Source of the DNA: Phycomyces blakesleeanus NRRL 1555(-)
Taxonomy: Eukaryota > Mucoromycota > Mucoromycetes > Mucorales > Phycomycetaceae
Length of the DNA stretch: 64,000 nt
Assembly: GCF_001638985.1 (NCBI RefSeq)
Contig: NW_017265134.1
Span: forward strand, 1,827,732-1,891,731
Direction: 5' to 3'
Part shown: positions 46,681 to 58,971 of the stretch, piece by piece
How positions within the stretch are numbered: the stretch's first letter is position 1
How the letters are laid out: each line of letters opens with the position of its first letter
Notes under the pieces: generated by a model
Database searches by the model: none
The model's input: only the letters and a program-made list of their open reading frames with translations
Told to the model about the DNA's origin: nothing
Translations under genes and position numbers: made by a program

Positions 46681-48897
46681 GGTGGTGAACTTATAAAAAA
46701 TTTCAAAACATGCAAGTGTATGCATAGGTTTCAGAAGTCGACAAACAAAATCTCCCTTCCACGACTCTTCAATGAACTGTCTCATAAATGTTGATTCGAA
46801 CCTGTTTCTTCGATTGGTCTTGATATTTTTCAGAACATTATTGTATCTTTCAAAGCTGAAAAGCCAATAGCCATAGACGGGCCCAAAGTCAATCATTGTT
46901 TGACGTAAGTGCAGATGCAGGTGCATGTTGGAAGAGAGAAGGTCCAGGTCGTACAATGTCTCACACCCTTTACAGAATTCTTCTAAGCATTTGTGTCCTT
47001 TCTCAATATCTTCTTCAGAAACACTAGGCTTGGTGAAGTATCTGCATGCATTAACAAACTCTATCCAGTTCTTGAACTCTGGCAATGACAATACATCCCT
47101 TAGAACCACAGGAGAGTACACAAGGTACCAAGACTTTCACTCATCAGCCTTCATATAGGGAAATCCCTTAGCAATCTTTGTCCCAAGTGACATGTAATTG
47201 GGCGGCAACACTACCTTCTCAACAGCCTTTTGCATGGCAACAAGTTTTTTACTGTCAATTAATCCATCTGCAACCCATCTCTCCAGCATTCTTTTGGGAG
47301 TGTCTAAGAAAAAATTGTACATGGGATCAATGATCGTGCAGCGGACAATGTCAAAGTACTGAAGACAATGCAGTTTGGACCAGTAAACAACATGTGCAAC
47401 TTCATGACACTGTCTCTTAGTTGGTTTGATTGTATTTCTCCAGATCTCTGCATCCTTACAATTGTCATTCTTAGTGCGAAAGAGCCACTTTGAGAAATCG
47501 AATCCAGAATAATCAATGGAACTTGTTCCAGCCAACCTCAAAAATTGACGCTTACACTTGTGGTATGCATTTGTACTTGTATGTGATGTGAACCCACATA
47601 CTTTTCTTGCAGCAGGTATATTACAGACAACCATGAGAAGGGCTGCTTGGATAGAAGTACCGTTTGGACATTGGTGAGTCTTAATCTTAATATCTTTGTA
47701 CAGCTCTATCAACTCATTCACAAGTGGTTTCAGATAATTATTTATGTCAGAAGTGTTTGCTTCTTTAGGCCCTGGCATTAACCCAACAAGAATCACATTC
47801 TTCTTCTTGAACTACTCACTGCATGAAAGATTATTGATTGCAAGATATATGGCACCACAGGAGTAGGTAACACCATCAAATGGCTGAAACCAGTCAATGT
47901 TCAGCGTGAGCATAGTGATCGTTCGGTATCAACAAAAGGTATAACATCTACGTCTACTATCTCATTCTATATCGCACTATCATACATGTCAAACAAAGTG
48001 CTATCCATTTTCGGGCCGCAGTTCTATGAGTTGATCTTGTTTTCAAAATCCGGGCATTGAAAAAACGTCTTTAGGACTTTCTTGATGGAGTGGAATACAT
48101 ATGTCTTTTTGGGTGCTTTTGACCTGGGACCAGACTTCAACAAGCTGTTGCCACACAAGGAGGTTTTACCAAAATTGGGTGATATACAACACAAAGGGGC
48201 GGCTTCATTATCATATATGGCATGGCATTTGCTACATGCAACATACTTCTTGACACCACTTGTCAACGCTTCAAATGCGGCCAAATGTTTGAGGTCAGCA
48301 ACACTCACAGGAAGGTGGAATGGGTCAAACAAAAACTGCAGGATCTTGTTGATTATGGCAATCAGGATTACAGCTCCTTCATTCACAACATATAGTGAGA
48401 CAAAAAGAGCAACTGAAATAACAATGAATCAGTGAATCAAATTCAATTCTGAGATTGATTCCAACAAAGAATTTTTAATTTGATTTTTTTTAAAGAATGT
48501 TGATTAACTCTCTATTTTCTAGAATATAATATTATCTAAAGCTGTGTACCTACCTTTATCATTGTCCATCTCAACATTGGATTCATCTTCATATTCTTCT
48601 TCTTCTTCACAAGTGTCACTTGTATACTAGACATTATCTTCAGAGTCAAACACGCAATCCATTTCAGAGAAATGTTAGTTTCTTGTCCATATATCCAAAA
48701 TGTTATTTGTGTCATTTAGGTCTACAAAAGCGGAATGTTAGACCCAAATAAATCAATGTAATAAAAAAAGTTTTCTTACTTCTAAGCTCAGAATTGATTT
48801 CAACATCTTCCTGTTCAAATTCAAAACTATCTTCCTCTTGATTTACAGGCTCAGAAACAGCACTACTAATTGTATCGCATGCGTCTTTATAGGCTAC

Positions 48898-48898
48898 A

Positions 48899-48942
<44 letters not shown>
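48898..48942. repeat. (TTA)n microsatellite
   Basis: About fourteen TTA units in an intron of the X1 transposase gene. Confidence 0.9.
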
Positions 48943-48944
<2 letters not shown>

Positions 48945-49416
48945 AAATAATAAAAAAGGAAATGATACAAAATAAAATAAAATAAAGTAAAGTAAAGAAA
49001 ATGTATTAACTGTACGTATTTGAACATGTGTAATATCATGATTATCTTTTTCTTGATGACATTTAAATGTTTTAACAGATACACGATCAAATTCTAGTGT
49101 CTTGCTTTTACAGATAGAGCATTGACACTCTTTTCTAACAGTTGGTTTGCGAATAGAAGCCATTTTAAAATGAAAAGAAAGGTTTACAATAGTATTTAAT
49201 AGTAAAGAAAGAGACTTCAAAGAAAATACACTTTTATTTTATTTGAGTTTGATATTGCATTCTAATGCTACACAGCTGCTAGTAGCCAATAGAGTAGCTT
49301 AAAATACTATTCAAATACTTTACTCACAAAAGTGAGCTGAACTACAATTTTATATATTCTGTTTATCAGAATTTAGGTATACTTTACATATGGGAAATTG
49401 ATCTGTTTTTGCAGTG

Positions 49417-49725
49417 TATGATATCAATTTATAAATTATACTTCTTTAGCTGTTAGCTATTTTTTTCTCTTTTATACTAGAGCTTTAGAACTTTCTACTC
49501 AATAAGCTTCATATTGCTCTGACATAGTTTATCTGACAATATGATATAATTATTTTCACAATCTCTAAAATATTATCTACAGTATTAACTGTAATAATTA
49601 TTGACCCAATTATTTTATCATTTATATATATATTATACTAACAAAATGATAGCTACTATGCTATCCTAGCATGAATATATTCATATATATAATAAATCTA
49701 ACATCTGAGTGTCTAGATCATCACA
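49417..49725 (-). mobile_element. Solo LTR family 2, copy F/G, right half
   Basis: Matches the last about 306 bases of LTR E, ending GATCATCACA at 49725. With 42104-42341 it gives 544 bases, the size of an intact family-2 LTR. The first three bases (TAT) are the element X1 duplication. The outer 5-mers are GATTC and AGTTC, a degraded duplication. Confidence 0.85.
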
Positions 49726-49844
49726 AGTTCATATATTAATAGTTAATATACTAATGACTTCTATACTAATAATTAATATGATGATAGTCTCTATAATAAT
49801 AGTCAGCTATATGATAATAGTCAATACAATAATAAAATATATTC
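49726..49844. repeat. AT-rich minisatellite, segment 3
   Basis: Units such as TAATAGTCAGCTATATGATA, continuing the array of 36460-36603 and 41763-42103 between two solo LTRs. Confidence 0.6.
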
Positions 49845-50387
49845 TGTGGTATTTCAGGTATGAAACAATAGAAAAATAAAATATTTGATAATAGAAACGT
49901 ATAGAAATACTTTGAGACTGTATATAAGTTCTCTTTATTCATAAATAAAAAGTGCCCCTTTTTATAAGAAAACACAATCTGCTCTTGTCATTATGTCTTA
50001 GTTTTTTAAGGCTTTCTTCCTTTACTATATTTGGTTATTAGAGTGTATTTACTGCTTAACTAGTGTTGGTGTTACAATTATGACATCAAGTCATAAATCG
50101 TACTTCTTTAGCTCTTAGCTATTCTTTTCTCTTTTATACTAGAGCTTTAGAACTTCCTACTAAATTAGCTCCATATCGATCTGACACAGTTTACCCAGCA
50201 GTATGATATAATTATCTTAACAATCTTTAAGATATTATCTACAGTACTAACTGTAATAATTATTGAGCTGATTACTTAATTGTTTATATATATTTTATAC
50301 TGACAAGATGATAGCTACTATGCTATCCCAATATGAATATGTTCTTATATGTGATAAATCCAACATCTGAGTGTCTGGATCACCACA
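49845..50387 (-). mobile_element. Solo LTR, family 2, copy E
   Basis: 543 bp, TGTGGTATTTCAGG ... GGATCACCACA, with perfect 5-bp duplication TATTC at 49840-49844 and 50388-50392. Same length as copy D and opposite in orientation. By the TATA of copy D the sense strand is minus. Confidence 0.93.
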
Positions 50388-50392
50388 TATTC

Positions 50393-50602
50393 TAAGAGTT
50401 AACTATAAGATAATAGTTAATATACTAATAATTAACTTTTTAATTATAATTAATTTTATAATAATTTACTAAAAGATTATTTATATGATCATATTATATA
50501 TATTATTTTAATATATATATATATAGCTATAGCTATTATGGTAGTAATAGACTAAGTATCTATATATATAATTAAAATAGTCTGTTATATATAGCTAAAA
50601 GC
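50393..50602. repeat. AT-rich minisatellite, segment 4, and spacer
   Basis: Starts with AGTTAACTATAAGATAATAG units of the array, then becomes plain AT-rich sequence with TATA runs up to LTR copy B. Confidence 0.5.
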
Positions 50603-51135
50603 TGCTGTGGTGGTTGAAGTTTTTAAGAAGTTGTAAAAAGAAGAATTAAAGATTTGAGAGGAGGAATGAAGATTTGTAAGAACTTGTGTAGGGTTTGTTT
50701 ATTAAGAAAGATTTTGTATCAAAGTTTGACGAGGTTCCTACACTGAACTACTACTGTTATTTATATTATTTTGGATTGGGAAAATTATATGACTGGGATC
50801 AGGTAATCAATCCTATCTGAGCCTTAATCAGAGCAATGTGATCTTGGGATAATTAATGTATGATTAATTATATAAATGTGTGTAGTCCCAATGAAGTATT
50901 AATATCGAAAGTAAATATGTTTATAAGTTATAATTATGCTTATAATAATCCACTGATGTATCTCATATTATAGTGATATCATCATATGAAATATAATCAC
51001 TATCATATATGCTAAACCTGTATATTAAATAATAAAGTAATTGGTAGACATTTTTGACTGGAATAGCTGAGGCCTTACATTATTTCCTTCAGATTTATTC
51101 TCAATTACAGCAGTAGTCAATACTCATTTACAACA
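50603..51135 (-). mobile_element. Solo LTR, family 1, copy B
   Basis: 533 bp, TGCTGTGGTGGTTGAAG ... TCATTTACAACA, with perfect 5-bp duplication AAAGC at 50598-50602 and 51136-51140. Closely similar to copies A and C. The TATA orientation in copy C implies minus-strand transcription here. Confidence 0.93.
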
Positions 51136-51140
51136 AAAGC

Positions 51141-51598
51141 AATATAAATACTTAAATATAAATAATAAAAAAATAAAAAACTTAAAAAAAAATACATTTT
51201 GATCAAAATCTTTATAATGTTATATAATATAAAATGATACTAACTATATATAGAATAGAAAACAACAATTTGTATAGTTTATTTCTATCATTTTCTCAAA
51301 AATTAAATATATATAATATATGAAACTTATACCATTAGATATGTCTTGAAAAATGCTACATTTTGACTATAGAATTATTTTTGACAAAAATTGTCTTTTA
51401 TAGTTAGTACAAAAGCATGGCATGGGAGTACTTCTAATTTAAAGTATATATAAAATTGAAATGGATCAAAATTTTGAAATGATATCATTCATTTATAAAT
51501 GAGCAATATTTCATAATAATTTTGGATTTCTGAGATTTATGGGTTTTTAAAAGCTCCGAATTCAAACTCCGCCATTTGCTTACAGTGTCATAAAGCAA
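51141..51598. other. AT-rich spacer
   Basis: No coding sequence or repeat recognised between LTR copy B and element R. Confidence 0.5.
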
Positions 51599-51611
51599 CA
51601 CTATGGCGGAG

Positions 51612-51775
51612 AAAATGGTAACATAACTGCCATTTTTTACTTAATAAAAAATGGCAGTTATGACTCTGTATAAGGCCAAAACAGGCACTGTTACCATTTT
51701 TTACATAATAAAAATGGTAGTTATTTACTATGTAAAAAGCCAAAACAGGCACTGTTACCATTTTTCAAAAAAAAA
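51612..51775. repeat. Left subterminal repeats of element R
   Basis: Alternating direct and inverted copies of TGGTAACATAACTGCCATTT / AAATGGCAGTTAT and AGGCACTGTTACCATTTTT. Matching copies near the right end lie at 59231-59256 and 59489-59503. Such arrays are the usual binding sites for CACTA accessory proteins; this is inferred here. Confidence 0.65.
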
Positions 51776-51941
51776 TTAAGCGTCCTTCCTTTCCTCTATT
51801 ACATTCTTTCTTTTGTTCTATTGCTTTCAATTCTAGCACAACCTCTTGTTTTTCCTTTGCAGCTTTAACAGAATGGTCTGTTTTTTATTATACAATATTG
51901 AATCGGGTTTAATTGAATTGAATCTTTATTTCAATGCATGT

Positions 51942-52473
51942 TGTTGTGGTGGTTGAAGTTGAAGAAGTTTTTAAGAGGAAGAATTGAAGATTTGAAATTA
52001 GGAACGAAGATTCGTGAGAACTTGTGTAGGTTTTGTTTATTGAGAAAGATTTTGTATCAAAGTTTGACCAGGTTCCTACACTGAACTACTACTGCTATTT
52101 ATATTGTTTTGGATTGGGAAAATTATATGACTGGGGTCAGGTAATCGATCCTATCTGAGCCTTAATCAGAGCAACGTGATCTTGGGATAATTAATGTATG
52201 ATTAATTATATAAATGTGTGTAGTCCCAATGAGGTATTAACATCAAAAGTAAATGTGTTTATGAGTTATAATTATGCTTATAATAATCCACTGATGTATC
52301 CCATATTATGGTGATATCATCATATGAAATATAATCACTATCACGCATGCTAAACCTGTGTGTTAAATAATAAAGTAATCGGTAGACACCTTTGACTGGA
52401 ATAGCTGAGGCCTTATATTATTTCCTTCAGACTTATTCTCAATTACAGCAGTAGTCAATACTCATTTACAACA
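51942..52473 (-). mobile_element. Solo LTR, family 1, copy A (inside element R)
   Basis: 532 bp, TGTTGTGGTGGTTGAAGTTG ... CATTTACAACA, with perfect 5-bp duplication CATGT at 51937-51941 and 52474-52478. By eye it is closer to copy C than copy B is. It sits in non-coding sequence of R, so the element's genes are unharmed. Confidence 0.94.
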
Positions 52474-53312
52474 CATGTTTTATTAAATGAAAATGATACT
52501 GATAATAGTAATAATGAAAAAACAATTCCATCAGCCACTTGCAATAAAAAATGGTTCTGTTTAGCTACTGCAAAACGTATGCAGTAAAACACTACTATTC
52601 AAATTGTATTTCATATACTTTGGGTATTCTAATATATCTTAGATAGCACTTATTATTTTTTACCGATTTCTACAAATATACTAATATTAGAGAAAAAACT
52701 TAAAATAAATAAATAGATATAATATTATTATAATGCTTACCTTTATATAATATGCTTACTTGTTCAGTAAAATAAGCATTTACTCTAAGAATATATATAT
52801 ATATTAAAGAATGTATTAATATTTAAGATCTATATATAAGAAAAGCAATAAAACATAAGCGCTATAGAAAGTCGTTATCGTAGAAGAAGAAAAACTTGAG
52901 CAAAGATTCAAGTCATGTAACATGAAGCTAATTCGAATCTGATTCATACAACCGGAATGAGCATCTTGTTAGAAAGCTTAACGTGTTTATTCTACTCAAT
53001 ATACTTACATATAATAGAACAACTCCCAAGTATAATATATCAGTACAAAAATATTACTATTAATTTTTTTCCCAAAAAAAAGGCTATATACTATTTCCTT
53101 TTATATTTGAATGTAGCGGAATTGTAGATGTTGTACATTAGTTTCAAATTCTTGTAATCACAACATTAGCAATCATATGAAAGAGGTCAATAAATTTTTT
53201 ATATGAAAGAAAAAAGGAATAAAAAACATAAAAAGAAAAATGACGAGATAAGAAAAAAAATGCACTAAAGACAGACTAAAAAAATCAAACTCGGCCAATC
53301 ACAGCAGCCAAA
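52474..53312. other. Non-coding part of element R
   Basis: AT-rich sequence between the nested LTR and the accessory gene. No ORF of interest was seen. Confidence 0.5.
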
Positions 53313-54343
53313 CTACGATCTTTGGCTTCTCTTGCGAGCAGGCTCGACACTTGCTGTGGGTGGAGGAGACCTACATAAAAGAGTAAGAAGTTTATATTAG
53401 TTTTGTATTAACAGCGCATGAGAAAAAGCAACAATGGTAACTTACAGCACATCTGCCATTATGGGCGACTCAACATCACCAGTTTCTGACATATCAGAAG
53501 AAGAAAGCAAAGAATCACTTATGTCTCGTTGTGTCTATAGCATAATAAAAGGAAACAATGTTAATTAAAGTTTACAATATATAGATTTGTTAATTGATAA
53601 ACTTACTTTGTTCTTCTCTGCCATTCTTCTCTTGTGCGTCTGGTTGTCGCTCTTGAAGCTTTCCCGAAGAAGGCTTCTTGCACACCTCATTCTTTTACAT
53701 TGGTGGATGTGCAATCCACCATTCTTCGTCAACCTCTCCAAATGCATCATGTAGTATTCCCTGTTTTTCTCTGGGATATTCTTCCATTCTTTTGAGGCCG
53801 CAGGATAGTCTTTGTCAATGATATCATGCTTTACCGTACAGCCTAATGTTTTGAGATGCAGTCTTTTTACTGTCAAATCATGGTCTGAAAGAGGGACTAA
53901 TGGGGGCAAAGGCTGCCCTTTTGGAACTTCTTTGCAGCGTGCCTTCCAGTCCTGCTCATGAAGAATCTGAAGCAACAGATTGTATTTTTGTGCTTTGTTT
54001 TTTCCTTTGAACTTGCCGCCAGTATTGAGTACTTGCTTACCGAGCTGATCAGGATACTCTGTGAGCTGGGCTCTTTTCACAGACTCGGCAATGCGCTCAA
54101 GAGCTACAAAAAATGTATGACAATATTAATAAAGTAAATAAACATCTAAGTACAGAATATATATGACTTACAACTCTGCTCAATAATGCTTTGTTGCATT
54201 GTAGTTAGATCTTCCGCACTGACTGCTGGCGCAAATTGATTGCTGAATTGCCTTTGAAGCTCGTGCAATGCTTGCTTGATTTCAGCAAGATCAACCTCAA
54301 TCTTTTGAATTGAGTTGAGGAGAGTTGTGTTAATATCGGACAT
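53313..54343 (-). CDS. Element R accessory protein (TnpA-like, coiled coil)
   Basis: Four exons, 54172-54343, 53607-54103, 53446-53534 and 53313-53370, all in phase, 271 residues, no stops. Residues about 5-35 (LLNSIQKIEVDLAEIKQALH) form a heptad-like coiled coil. The large second exon is basic and helical, with WKNIPEKNREYYMMHLERL and CKRMRCARSLLRES. An acidic serine-rich stretch (SDSLLSSSDMSETGD) and a basic tail (EPARKRSQRS) follow. I recognise no catalytic motif. By position and features it should be the element's DNA-binding helper, like TnpA of plant CACTA elements, possibly oligomerising on the subterminal repeats. Elements Q and X carry a gene in the same role. Confidence 0.75.
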
Positions 54344-55782
54344 GTTTAAGTTTTTTTTTAGCTATAAGCAGTGAGTTGAAAAGAAAAGGTGATAGTTTAG
54401 ACAAGTAGAATAAGAGCGATTTGAGTTTGAGAAAGGCAACGATTTATTACAAGCAATTGATAGCTATTTATATGAAAAAGATACAGACAGATGTACAAAC
54501 AAAACATATAAAAGAAGGGATGCTTATGCACTTGTATGCACCTGTCTGCACCTGTCTGCAGTAGCTCATGTGAACATGATACAGTCTTTTTGTGTCGACA
54601 CAACAAAACTGTAAGAAATATAAAGATAAAATGAATTAGACTTTAAATCAATATTATATGTATAAATGTTCATACTTTGCACCGTCTACATATTAAACGT
54701 TTTAAAGTATATGATATAATAATATAACTCTATACATATTGCAGATATAGCATGAAATTTGGTTAAAGTTCTTGGTGACAAAACCCTGTACCAGTTAAAA
54801 TTATAACTTTAAATATACTCTACAGTAGCTATATAACATCTGAACATCATATAGTTAATTAGCCCCTTTTTATCAACATTAAAGTAAATGTTATGATACT
54901 CAAGTTCATATCATACTTATTATCATTATCGACTAAAATGCGTTTTGATTGATGCTGTCATCAAAGGTAAAAATAATTTTAACTGTCATTACTATTATTT
55001 ACCAAGGGGCATTTTTGACTGAAACCATACATTTTTGAAAAAGGTGTGCTTTAACTCACATCGGCACTTTCAATTAACACCCCTTTTGATCAGTAGTGCT
55101 TATCTTGATGATGTCAGTAAAAGAGTATCAGACTATAGCCCTCATTATCTATATCTATTTCTTTAAGTTTTATACATAAACAAGAAAATAATGCTATTAG
55201 CTAAATATATATTCACTATCTCAAAAATATTATTAGTACAACACAGATAATATAAATATGTCTTTTCTACCAATGTGTTTAGACAGTACTACTTTTTTTT
55301 AACTGTTAATTATTAGAAGGCTGTTTTTCTTTGCCTTTGGTATTAGAGAGTAATTGATAATTTATTTAAAAAAAAACATAAATTATTTGGTCATTAATTA
55401 TCCTAAATATACATATACCTCTTTATAAAGCCCAAAGAATATCTAATTGCTCACAAGTAAAGAGTACGTGTCTGTTTCACCGGTGCTCTTTTAATGGTAC
55501 CCCCTTGTCAACCAAGAAGTATTTTAACTTACATCATAATTATTAATGAAGAAGAATCTTTCCAACCACGGGAATTATTTACTGACAGGTGTTTCACCTA
55601 GCATTAACATTACTGTAATCATTGCTATATCATCATTATGAGAGAGAAAAAGAAAAAGAGCCGCAAGCATTTTGGTTAAAAAATAAAGAGTATATAAAGA
55701 TGTCTTTTACATTTAATAAATAGCACCAAAATCCTCTTCGCAGCTTTATTTTATATATTACATACGTACCAACTCAACCAAT
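54344..55782. promoter_or_regulatory. Divergent promoter region of element R
   Basis: 1.4 kb between the two divergent element genes, with no ORF of note. Loosely repeated motifs such as TTTTGATCAGTAGTGCTTAT, CACCCCTTTT and GGTACCCCCTTGTCA suggest decayed direct repeats. It must contain both promoters by position. Exact sites were not found. Confidence 0.4.
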
Positions 55783-58700
55783 ATGTCTTTTTCCAACGCC
55801 AGCCAGCAGAGAGATAGAATATCTACACAGCAATACCAATGTGATCAATGTGTCTTGTTTTTTGATAACTACCAGAAGCTGCAAAACCACAAGAGAATTC
55901 ACAGAGGAGATTCAGCAACAATGACTGAAATTGACCAGTCTATTCTGGATGATGTTGACATGTACCATGACGAAAATGATACTAGTAATGAAGATGAATC
56001 TGTTAGCAATTCAGGTAATGAAAAGAGCTGTAATTGTATTATTTATTTTCCAATTACTAAATAATGTATTACAGAATATACTATGGAGTCTATGGAGCTT
56101 GATAATACTATTTCATATAAGTGCGCATGTAATTTTGAGGACAGTGAGGGTGAAGCTCACATTTACGACAGCAGCCAAGTCAGTACAAATACTTTTACCA
56201 AGGCCGAGTTGATGAGTATTCATCTGTCTCAATTGATGCTACAGCATAGAATTGCTAGAGCAGCATATAGAGATATTGTTCAATTTATAAACACTGTCAT
56301 CCGAGACCATGACGATATAATGATGGGTAAAATATTATATTTTCTGTTACCTTGTACTTTAATTCCAGATCACTAACATGTAGTGATATCGTTTTTTTTA
56401 GAACGTGGGGCTAAGATCAGTCATGGCGAAACTGTTGATGCTTTGCTCAAGTCAAAGTCAAGTGTCAAGGGCCATGAGTATGATGTCTGCTCTAGTGGTT
56501 GTCGATTATATGGCATTAATGACGACCAGGAATCTTGTGTTGACTGTGGCAAACCGCGATACAAGACTGATCCCAATCAAAGTCAGACACCAGCCGCCAG
56601 TATGAAACTTATGTCAGTTGGGGATATGCTTTCTCAAATGTTGGCAGATCCAGCCACAAGAGAACTCCTCTGTTACAGAGCAAACCGGGAATCTGTAGCT
56701 GGTCAGCTAACCAACATTTTTGATGGTGACAATTACAAGCAGTTGGTGCAGCAGGGCCTGTTCTCCAATCCCGATGATATTGCCATTGGGCTTTATACCA
56801 ATGGGTTTGTCAATCAAAAGAAAGGCAAAAACTCATATACCATCATCCATTGCATAATATTCAACCTAGACCCATCCATCAGGTAATTAATTAATTTATT
56901 ACTATTTATTATTATTATTACATTTTTTAAAAAAAAAATTACTAATAAAATACTTAGATATACTAACAAATACCTTTTGCAACTGGCAATCTTGCCTGGC
57001 CCCAAGAAGCCAACTCATTTGGACTCCTTTCTTATACCCATCATCAATGAATTGCGAGATCTTGAGGCACATGGCTTGGTTGTCAAGCACAATGGAGTGG
57101 AGCTTTGCAGATCCAAGGTCTATCTTCTGCTTGCTTCTGGCAATATTCCAGCTGTAGCTGATATGGCCCACATTGGTTCCCATACAAGTTTATTTGGTTG
57201 CCGTTTTTGTGAGACCAAAGGCAAATGCCCTACTAACAGATGGCATGACATGTACTTTGATGACATTTCTGCCCAGTTAAGACCTTTGGAAGACTTCAAA
57301 GTAGGCAACCCTGTAAGTATACAAATGTTCAATTAGCCATCTTTTTTTCATACTAAATAACTGCTTGTAATAGTCGAAGAACATATACCAGCCGAGCATA
57401 TATACCCAACTCTCAACCTTCTCTGGATCATCATTTTTTGCATTAGATGAACTTCATTTAATTGCAAGAGGGATTGGAAAGCTTGTGTATGACCTGATTA
57501 CCATCACCCTCACAAAGGAAACCAAATTTTTTTATACCCATCCAGACAATACCCTCAATACCACCGAATACCCTTTTCATATACCAAGAGCAGACCTTGT
57601 AACAATCGGAAACTGTATCACCAGCTCACGAAAATATATACTCACCTCATTTCAAGGCAGTTTCGACAACGTATTTGCCAATATCGATGGTACTCGCGCA
57701 GTGGACTGGCTTGACTTTCTCTTATACCTTGTCCCCACTTTGGTCGTGCCTTATTTACCAAATAGGGCTGTCAAAACGGCTCTATTATCTCTCGTGAAAG
57801 GTTGCGTGCTTGCCTTGCAATGGACGTTGACATCAGAATTGCTTGATGAGATGGAGTCGTAAGTTATTATACATCTCATATATTATCATTACAAATAGCT
57901 GATTGTTACCATTTTTTAAATATTAATAATAAATACTTCAAGCACTGGCACTCGTTTTTATACCAACAAGTCCAGGATAATACCCTGTCTCGTAGTGTTT
58001 TCCAACCAGTGCAACATTACCTGGTCCATATACCCTATATCATCAAGCAGCAAGGCCCTCTGCGATGCTACTCCACTTGCTCAATGGAGAGAGTAATTGG
58101 CATCTTCTCGAAATTGATAAAGTCCAAATCAAAGGGTGGCCGAAACGCCAGTTTTCTTGTCGAGCGATTTGCGATTCACAATTATACCAGCACGGCAATC
58201 AGCATCTGTGATGAAATCAACCTCATTCGGCCAAAGCCATATGGAAGAGAGAGCTACATGAACCTTCCTAATGATCCTAGTGGTGCGCAGTTGTGGGAGC
58301 CGTTTCATCAGTTTGTTAATTTGAACGATGATTTGGTGGAAGGTGTAGGTGGCCCTAGTGTGAAGGAAGCTTTATTGAAATACTACTGGAGAACAACAGG
58401 CTTGACTGGCCACGAGTTTGGTGACTCTGTTGTTATTGTAGCTGCACGTCTGTGGATGGACTTGACTGTATATTCCTCATGCATGTACCGAAGAAAGAAA
58501 AACGAGACCAGCCATGGCAACCATTACGTGATGTTTACTTGCCCCTATAGAAAGTAAGTATAATATTTTTCAATATACAATCAAAAGTTGCTTACATTCT
58601 ATTTATTTATTTATTTTAGCAACCGTAATGTAATTGTTCACAGCTGGCTCGTCGGTACAGTACAGTTCTACTTTCAGCATGTAGATTTCTATGGCTTCCC

Positions 58701-58971
58701 ACACTTTCTTGCTTTCGTGGAGGTCATGAAGGAACATGACGCGGCTGGTCATGACTCATCAGTACCTATCGTCAAACAACGGTCACAAAGCACCCGTACA
58801 CTAGGCCACCAAACGCAACCAACTTATGCAGTTATAAGTGTAAATGACATTTGTCATCAAGTTGGTCTGGTCCAATACCCACCGAATGGAAACCAGTTTT
58901 ATGTAATTGCGCCCTATTATATCTTTAACAACAACATGCGCATTACTAAAGGCAATCTTTCCATTCTGTAA
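55783..58971 (+). CDS. CACTA transposase (Tnp2-like), element R
   Basis: Seven exons: 55783-56014, 56075-56326, 56402-56882, 56958-57312, 57374-57858, 57943-58553, 58620-58971, about 920 residues. N-terminal C2H2 finger (YQCDQCVLFFDNYQKLQNHK then H), an acidic linker, a CxxC knuckle (QESCVDCGKPRY), then the core: NPDDIAIGLYTNGFVNQ, LAILPGPKKPTHL, GNIPAVADMAHIG, FGCRFCETKG, FFALDELHLIARGIGK, RAVDWLDFLLYLVP, CYSTCSMERVIGIFSK and a C-terminal beta-rich part ending KGNLSIL. All exon junctions close in phase except exon 5 to 6. The donor TC|GTAAGT leaves two bases, but exon 6 must start in phase 0 to read HWHSFLYQQ, so either there is a one-base indel or splicing is unusual. The position after IGLY that holds DG in element Q is NG here. 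Confidence 0.8.

Larger units (their letters stand above)
45967..49163 (-). pseudogene. CACTA transposase (Tnp2-like), element X1, broken
   Basis: Starts at 49163 with a Cys-rich module (ECQCSICKSKTLEF then a CH pair), then an acidic linker exon and a Tnp2 core. The core has VACSKCHAIYDNEAAPLCC, a DWFQPFDGVTYS-like catalytic block broken by frame changes near 47900, ILVGLMPGPKEAN, CNIPAARKVCGFTSH, KWLFRTKNDN, HCLQYFDIVRCTIIDPMYN, then VYGYWLFSFERYNNVLKNIK and a C-terminal helical region. Stops occur near 48020, 47820 and in the linker exon (48630-48700). A TTGGTG repeat (46637-46680) encodes an Asn/Thr-rich run. The last block ends at 45967. Confidence 0.8.
42342..49416 (-). mobile_element. 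CACTA element X1, with nested LTR D
   Basis: 7075 bp from CACTGGGGAATTAAATTTC to ...TTTTTGCAGTG, so both ends read CACTG inward. TAT flanks both sides (42339-42341 and 49417-49419), and the two flanks are the two halves of one LTR. It contains a minus-strand micro-exon ORF near the left, a + strand accessory gene (broken by LTR D) and a minus-strand Tnp2-type transposase, all decayed. A second copy, X2, starts at 61585. Confidence 0.9.

Noticed and set aside
42342..49416. RIP (repeat-induced point mutation) as the cause of decay
   Set aside because: Changes between X1 and X2 fall mainly at CpG and occur in both copies, whereas RIP typically favours CpA and would hit both repeats heavily; RIP is also not established outside Dikarya.
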